NCBI GenBank assembly: GCA_002310035.1
Contig: DBYC01000006.1
Location: 1 to 28,274 of the forward strand
Length of the DNA stretch: 28,274 bases
DNA from: a bacterium UBP6_UBA1196
GTDB taxonomy: Bacteria > UBP6 > UBA1177
Direction of reading: 5' to 3'
Positions 24,332 through 28,274 of the stretch are shown in pieces. Within the stretch, counting starts at the first letter, position 1; each line of letters starts with the position of its first letter. Both the position numbers and the translations under genes were made by a program. Under the pieces are notes generated by a model. That model was not told the DNA's origin and ran no database searches. It was given only the letters and a program-made list of their open reading frames with translations.

Positions 24332-26029
24332 ATGAACAGTTTTTCCATACAAGAATACAAATATGAGTATGAACACCAGCAGGTGTTGGATTCCTACAAA
24401 CAGTGGCTGGCAAGGGATCTTTACGCAAATCTTTTCACTGACAAAGTCGATGATCCGGCTTTTCTTCAGAAACTCTCCTTTTTTCAGGCTGAAGGCATCC
24501 GCCACGACATCGGACTCCATGCAGCTGTAACTCACGCCAGTATCCAGTCGGCAGGCAATCTGGTCGGGCAGAAAATACAGTCGGCGGCGGCACTTATCTC
24601 ATCGTCACTTGATGACGGTTTTTCACTGATGAACAACCGAATGGTTGAAATCAACAGCAATTTAGGCGTTATAGGCCAGGGAATAAATTCGGTAAACCAG
24701 ACTATGCAGCAGGGCAACCAGATTCTTGCAGGAATTAACAAAGGTATTAACCAGGTCAACCGTAATATAATGGCCGGTATGGCAGCTTTAAGCTCCAATA
24801 TCGCTCAGGCTGCAACAGCAATAAGATTTTCACTGCAAACAATACATGGAACGATGCAGCTTATTCTTGACGAATTGAGAATTCCGGAATCGCAGCGAGA
24901 ACGGCGTTATCATATTGAAGAAGGAATGAAATACTTCAACAAAGGAATGCAGTCCGGCGACTGTCTCTATTTTGATGATGCACTCGATGAATTTACCAAG
25001 GCGACATCCATTGAGCGGAAAGACTTTTTTTCGTGGTATTATACCGGAATGATTCATCTTTATTCACAAGATCATTTGGATATAGACAAGGCTCTGTCTG
25101 CTTTTGACAGATATACACACTATGCCGATGCTCTGCTGCAAAGACACGAACTTTTTGATGAAGCTCTTATGATGAAGGCGGAATGCTGGTATCTGAAACA
25201 AGATTCAAACAAAGCTTATCAGCTTATAAAAGAACTGATTCCCGTAAACAACAAAGCGGCATTGCGTGCAATGAAATATCTCTCCGCCTCAACTAATGAA
25301 GACACTAAAAAGCAGGCTGTAGAAATACTGGAAACACTGATGCAGGAAAATCCATATATTGTTATGCAGGTGCTTGAGGATTACGATATTCTCAGCAATG
25401 ATCACATCTTAACTTATATAAATGAATATAAAGACAAAATAAAAAAAGAAATAGCAGAACAATTAATCATTGCCAACAGCAAAATGGAATCTCTGAAAAA
25501 AGAGAGTTTCTTTAAAAATGATTCTTTATGCAATGAATTTGAAGATTTAAAATCTAAGGCAAACAAAAAGATAGGAGTTGTGGATGCTCTTGTCTTAAAA
25601 GAAAAAGCAACAAAAATGTTACAAAAGATAAAAAATGAAGAGCCTGATTGGATAATTCTGAGGCTGAAAGATCTCGAAGTTTCTTTTGTTGATAAAGGTG
25701 ACTATATTGTATTAAGACAGGCGGTTTTAGGTATCAAGATGATTGAAAAGGTGTCCTCACCTTATGAAATGACTTGGGATCAGGCTATGCAGTATGCAAG
25801 AAATTTGAGGAAAGGTGGATTCAATGACTGGCGTGTTCCTACAAAAGAAGAACTGGAATTTATCTATAAAATCAAGGATATTTGCGGAATAAATAAGAAC
25901 GACTCCTACTTCTGGTCTTCCTCTGTTCCTTCCGTTAGTCCCGGTTACGCTTGGAATGTGAGTTTCTACTCTGGGTATGTGGGCAGCGACTATAAGGACG
26001 GCAGTAGCTATGTTCGTTGTGTGAGGTAG
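24332..26029 (+). CDS. TPR protein with C-terminal DUF1566 domain, possible DGR target
   Basis: The 565-residue product starts at ATG 24332 after AAGGAGG. No signal peptide is seen. Residues ~65-185 are an apolar helical stretch rich in Ile/Asn/Gly/Ala with repeated GIN..NQ units (GQGINSVNQTMQQGNQILAGINKGINQVNRNI), which could insert in or lie on a membrane. Residues ~195-345 are TPR-like (EEGMKYFNKGMQSGDCLYFDDALDEFTKATS). A charged helical region follows, then a DUF1566 lectin-like domain (about 455-565; MTWDQAMQYARNLRKGGFNDWRVPTKEELEFI, YFWSSS, YVRCVR). The last ~38 codons carry a retroelement-type diversity pattern. The middle is much more AT-rich (about a quarter GC in 25441-25560) than batA (about 45% in a sample). 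It runs opposite to the Bat genes and interrupts them. Function is unknown; a ligand-sensing or defence role is inference. Confidence 0.85.
   Translation: MNSFSIQEYKYEYEHQQVLDSYKQWLARDLYANLFTDKVDDPAFLQKLSFFQAEGIRHDIGLHAAVTHASIQSAGNLVGQKIQSAAALISSSLDDGFSLMNNRMVEINSNLGVIGQGINSVNQTMQQGNQILAGINKGINQVNRNIMAGMAALSSNIAQAATAIRFSLQTIHGTMQLILDELRIPESQRERRYHIEEGMKYFNKGMQSGDCLYFDDALDEFTKATSIERKDFFSWYYTGMIHLYSQDHLDIDKALSAFDRYTHYADALLQRHELFDEALMMKAECWYLKQDSNKAYQLIKELIPVNNKAALRAMKYLSASTNEDTKKQAVEILETLMQENPYIVMQVLEDYDILSNDHILTYINEYKDKIKKEIAEQLIIANSKMESLKKESFFKNDSLCNEFEDLKSKANKKIGVVDALVLKEKATKMLQKIKNEEPDWIILRLKDLEVSFVDKGDYIVLRQAVLGIKMIEKVSSPYEMTWDQAMQYARNLRKGGFNDWRVPTKEELEFIYKIKDICGINKNDSYFWSSSVPSVSPGYAWNVSFYSGYVGSDYKDGSSYVRCVR
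25913..26026 (+). other. Putative DGR variable region (VR)
   Basis: The end of the DUF1566 domain reads W-S-S-S, eight variable residues, AWNV, then F, G, V and K framework residues set among variable ones, and YVRCVR. All 20 presumed variable codons end in C or T, as expected when AAC/AAT template codons are mutated at adenines. Variable Val is GTT and variable Gly GGT/GGC, while framework Val is mostly GTG and framework Gly GGG. Nine of the 20 are fourfold-degenerate codons, where this bias is informative. No template repeat or reverse transcriptase is in the window. Confidence 0.6.
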
Positions 26030-26057
26030 GTTGTTCGAGAACGCAGACAGCACTTCA

Positions 26058-26103
26058 ATCCTCCGTAGGTTCGGGAAAACTGAGGCTGCGGAGGGATTTT
26101 TTC
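26058..26103 (+). terminator. Intrinsic terminator of the cassette gene
   Basis: CCTCCG (26060-26065) pairs with CGGAGG (26089-26094), with a 23-nt loop, followed by GATTTTTTC. It starts about 30 bases after the stop of the + strand gene. The T run supports a Rho-independent terminator, though the loop is long. Confidence 0.6.
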
Positions 26104-26118
26104 AAGATAAGTGAAAAC

Positions 26119-26140
26119 GGAACGTCACGCAGGACGTTCC
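26119..26140. repeat. Perfect 8-bp hairpin downstream of the variable region
   Basis: GGAACGTC (26119-26126) and GACGTTCC (26133-26140) form a perfect stem with the 6-nt loop ACGCAG. It may be a REP-like intergenic palindrome, or the DNA hairpin that some DGR targets need after the variable region. Only one copy is in the window. Confidence 0.55.
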
Positions 26141-26185
26141 CTACGGCAAGTCTCATAGGAACGGACACGAACTCAAACGCCAGAT

Positions 26186-26236
26186 TCACACTAAGCTGTC
26201 AAGCCAAAGATAGAAAAGAGGCTCAAGCGGAAACAT
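26186..26236 (-). pseudogene. Relic of the batA start after the intact first Bat gene
   Basis: Inside and beyond the end of the gene at 26223-27071 lies an ATG with a GGAGG site, encoding MFPLEPLF as in batA, then diverging to a stop after 16 codons. It shows that batA originally began here, overlapping the upstream gene, and was disconnected by the cassette. Confidence 0.8.
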
Positions 26237-26246
26237 TGTTCGCCTC
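26211..26246. repeat. Right copy, batA-start end of the duplicated segment
   Basis: Partner of 23853-23889. It includes the last codons and TGA of the intact first Bat gene and the first eight codons of batA. Left of about 26206 the sequence has no match to batA, which marks the cassette's right boundary. Confidence 0.8.
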
Positions 26247-27071
26247 CTTTTTCTTCAAGAAAGCGCGGAAACCGTCGATCAGAGAATCGAAATCTTCAGG
26301 TTTCAGCGGCTCGTCGGCGAATTTGTATCTGTCGGCAAGGTTGAGAACTGCAAGGATTTCGTCTGTATTTTCCGAAAAAACATGGTCGCGTTTTAAAGCG
26401 CGCTTTACTTCAAAAGTTGTCATTTCGACATAATTCTTGTGTGTTTTCAGCGACATATAAGTTTTCATCCCGAGCGTGACAAGGTCTGTAAAACTCTCGA
26501 AATTACCTTCTTTTCTTTTTGCTTCGGCCTTTTTAATGAAGTCTTTCGCGACATCCGCCGGAACAACAACAGGCACTTTTTCGACCGCCTTTTTCGCAAA
26601 TTTCTTTTTGAGTTTTATAAAGGCGAAAACAAGTGCTGCGGTAAGCAGCAATGCGGCTGCAGCATAAAGCAGCGTGTAGTCTTTTTCGCGGATCTCGGCA
26701 TTTTCCCTGAGACCGCGGAGTTCCGTGTCGCTCTCTTCAGTTCTCGTCTGAACTGTGATTTTGAAAGGCTCGACTGTTCCCGAAACGCCGCCGGAAACTA
26801 TATTTATTTCAGGGATTTCGATTTCACCGCTTTTGAAAACGACGATCTTCAGCAGAACCGCGTCCTTTTCAGGCGTTGCCTCGACTTTTCTGATTTTTGC
26901 ATCGGCAAATTTTTCGCTGAAAACCGCAGAAATGTTTTCAGAGGGCTGGATTTTGACTTTAACGACTATTTCGTCGCCTAAAAAAACATCGCCTTCCGGA
27001 ATTTCAGGCGAAAAACTTTCGGCAAAAACTGAAAAACTCAGAAAAACTATAACAAAAATCAGCTTTTTCAC
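26223..27071 (-). CDS. Bat-cluster first gene: BatD-like membrane protein
   Basis: GTG at 27071 follows GAGG by five bases. The 282-residue protein has a signal peptide (MKKLIFVIVFLSFSVFA) and a short beta-sandwich domain like the opening of BatD (PEIPEGDVFLGDEIVVKVKIQPSENIS). A transmembrane helix (YTLLYAAAALLLTAALVFAFIKL) and a ~130-residue helical cytoplasmic part (KDFIKKAEAKRKEGNFESFTDLVTLGMKTYM) follow. Proteins of this layout sit between DUF58 and batA in many Bat clusters and are probably inner-membrane partners of the VWA proteins. Here it is first, with a divergent WYL regulator upstream, and is separated from batA by the cassette. Its 3' end still carries the batA ribosome site and start codons as a relic. 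Confidence 0.72.
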   Translation of the reverse strand: MKKLIFVIVFLSFSVFAESFSPEIPEGDVFLGDEIVVKVKIQPSENISAVFSEKFADAKIRKVEATPEKDAVLLKIVVFKSGEIEIPEINIVSGGVSGTVEPFKITVQTRTEESDTELRGLRENAEIREKDYTLLYAAAALLLTAALVFAFIKLKKKFAKKAVEKVPVVVPADVAKDFIKKAEAKRKEGNFESFTDLVTLGMKTYMSLKTHKNYVEMTTFEVKRALKRDHVFSENTDEILAVLNLADRYKFADEPLKPEDFDSLIDGFRAFLKKKEANNVSA

Positions 27072-27166
27072 AGCATCCTCACGCGAAACAGACCAAAAAC
27101 CGCGTAAACAACATTAAATAAGACGATTTTATTTCACAAAAATCAAATTTAGTGGCTAAAAATCGA
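27024..27166. repeat. Direct repeat, right copy (Bat promoter and first-gene start)
   Basis: Partner of 23890-24033 (143 bp here). It includes the GTG start, ribosome site and upstream non-coding DNA of the intact first Bat gene, including the TTTAGTGGCTAAA inverted repeat (27148-27160). After 27166 the two copies differ completely. Confidence 0.92.
27148..27160. promoter_or_regulatory. Inverted repeat in the right Bat promoter copy
   Basis: Same TTTAGTGGCTAAA sequence as at 24015-24027, located between the Bat first gene and the divergent WYL regulator gene. Its position would allow control of either gene by the WYL protein; this is a guess from placement only. Confidence 0.25.
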
Positions 27167-27269
27167 GCAGCTCAGGGCCACCGCCTCCCCTTTCCTTAAA
27201 TTTTCTTTGAAAAAAAACTGTCCGTTGAAATAATAAATGCCGGATCTGCACTGTTTTTTGGAGAGTAAA

Positions 27270-28235
27270 ATGGCGAATTTGGAAAGAATTGCTTACATGA
27301 ACCACAGGATCAAGACGCGCGGTTTTGTTACGCGGCAGGAAGTTGCGGAACGTTTTGAAGTCCACATCGACACGGTTCTTAGGGACATCGGATATATGCG
27401 GGACTATCTTTCCGCGCCGATAAAATACAGCCGCGAGCTGGGCGGTTATGTTTACGAATCACCTTTCGAGATGCTTTTCGATTCATTCGACGACGCTGTT
27501 TTCTACTATATTTTCGTGAAGCAGCTGAGTGATTCGATGAATCTGAACGGAATCCCTTATGTGCCTGTTATTTCTAAGGAAATTCTTTCAAAAATCTCAA
27601 GTTACATTCCTGCGGAATTTGAGGAACTGCTTGATAAAATTTCTTACGATTCTTCCGATCTGGACACGATGGAAGTGACCAATTTCAGAAATATTCTGGA
27701 ATCACTGCTCTTGAAAGTGCGCCTTGAAATAAAGTATCTTGACTCAAAAGGCGACATAACTTTAAGAGCGATAGAACCGATAAAGCTCATAAATTATTCA
27801 GGGAAATGGTATCTGCTGGCTTACTGTCACAAGCGGCACGGACTTCGCGAGTTTCTTGTTTCGCGCTTTGTAGAAAGCCGCATCACGGAAGAACCTTTTT
27901 CCGAAATCTACACAAAATCAGAGATCGATAAATTCGTCGGAAGCACCTTCGGAATATACCCGTCTGAGAAATCGGAAACGGCGACCATCCGCATTTTCGA
28001 ACCTGCATCCTATTTTTTCCTTAAGCAGAAATGGCACAAAGACCAGGTCACGAAAGAAACTGTTGTTGACGGGAAAAAATGTCTTGAAATCACCCTTCCG
28101 ATCGGCGAATACCACAGTGAGATCATTGCCAGGGTAATGAGATATTCGCCTGAATGCGAGATAGTTTCTCCGCCGTCGCTGCGCAAAGAGTGGCTTGACC
28201 ACATCAAAATGATCTACAACAAATACTGTAAATAG
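27270..28235 (+). CDS. WYL-domain transcriptional regulator
   Basis: The ATG at 27270 follows GGAGAG; an earlier in-frame ATG at 27237 has no ribosome site. The 321-residue protein has an N-terminal winged helix-turn-helix (RIAYMNHRIKTRGFVTRQEVAERFEVHIDTVLRDIGYMRDYL) of the DeoR/HTH_11 type. A middle region follows, and then a WYL domain (LEIKYLDSKGDITLRAIEPIKLINYSGKWYLLAYCHKRHGLREFLVSRF) with the WYL motif and the conserved Arg of the ligand pocket. A C-terminal WCX-like extension ends it. WYL regulators sense nucleic-acid or nucleotide ligands and control stress or defence genes. It is divergent from the Bat cluster. The remaining 39 bp to the window end contain nothing recognisable. Confidence 0.9.
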   Translation: MANLERIAYMNHRIKTRGFVTRQEVAERFEVHIDTVLRDIGYMRDYLSAPIKYSRELGGYVYESPFEMLFDSFDDAVFYYIFVKQLSDSMNLNGIPYVPVISKEILSKISSYIPAEFEELLDKISYDSSDLDTMEVTNFRNILESLLLKVRLEIKYLDSKGDITLRAIEPIKLINYSGKWYLLAYCHKRHGLREFLVSRFVESRITEEPFSEIYTKSEIDKFVGSTFGIYPSEKSETATIRIFEPASYFFLKQKWHKDQVTKETVVDGKKCLEITLPIGEYHSEIIARVMRYSPECEIVSPPSLRKEWLDHIKMIYNKYCK

Positions 28236-28274
28236 GACCCTTCAGTCAGCTGATCCCTAATTATTCCTGAAACA

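Noticed and set aside
24135..24535. Minus-strand frames of 93-97 codons over the start of the cassette gene
   Set aside because: No ribosome site, no recognisable composition, and they overlap the well-supported + strand gene.
24034..26205. Insertion sequence or transposon
   Set aside because: No transposase, terminal inverted repeats or short target duplication. The flanking repeats are host Bat sequence of ~140 bp plus gene ends.

Overview
The window looks like a chromosome segment of an uncultured, anaerobic-type Gram-negative bacterium. It encodes a beta-barrel porin, a BamD-like lipoprotein, several lipobox lipoproteins with Asp/Thr- or Asp/Glu-rich linkers, a FeoAB fusion, a SpoIID-like protein and a FISUMP-domain lipoprotein. 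Such lipoproteins are common in deltaproteobacterial/myxococcotal and fibrobacter-like genomes. I cannot fix the phylum from sequence alone. No tRNA, rRNA, CRISPR array, transposase or integrase was found.

Left part (1-6105, + strand): the tail of an unknown membrane protein, a porin, an O6-alkylguanine-DNA alkyltransferase, a fused FeoA-FeoB ferrous iron transporter with its small Cys-rich partner, and a lipoprotein with a long DT repeat. The porin and feoAB upstream regions share a 14-bp TTAG...TTGCTAA palindrome-like motif. Middle part (6125-13897, - strand): read from its 5' end it is a tight run of cyclophilin, QueD, RppH-like Nudix and MazG, followed by a FISUMP lipoprotein, an unknown membrane-anchored protein, SpoIID-like protein and GpmI. 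A MATE transporter (+) and glutamyl-tRNA synthetase (-) follow.

Right part (16994-27071, - strand) is a Bat (aerotolerance-type) cluster: a Bat-associated membrane protein, then BatA, BatB, BatC, BatD, BatE, a BamD-like lipoprotein and an NTF2-like lipoprotein, mostly with overlapping stops and starts. No moxR or DUF58 gene is present here. A divergent WYL regulator lies upstream.

The most unusual locus is 23853-27166. The Bat cluster has been split between its first gene and batA by an AT-rich cassette carrying one + strand gene (24332-26029). The cassette is flanked by near-identical copies of the Bat promoter region. The copy next to batA keeps only the first and last codons of the first gene (a 23-codon ORF that still leads into batA). 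The other copy keeps the whole gene and a relic of the batA start. The cassette protein has an apolar helical region, TPRs and a C-terminal DUF1566 (lectin-like) domain. The last ~38 codons of that domain have the codon signature of a diversity-generating retroelement (DGR) variable region: a fixed AWNV.F..G.V....K....YVRCVR frame, with every presumed variable codon ending in C or T. No reverse transcriptase or template repeat lies in the window, so it would be a remote DGR target; this is inference.
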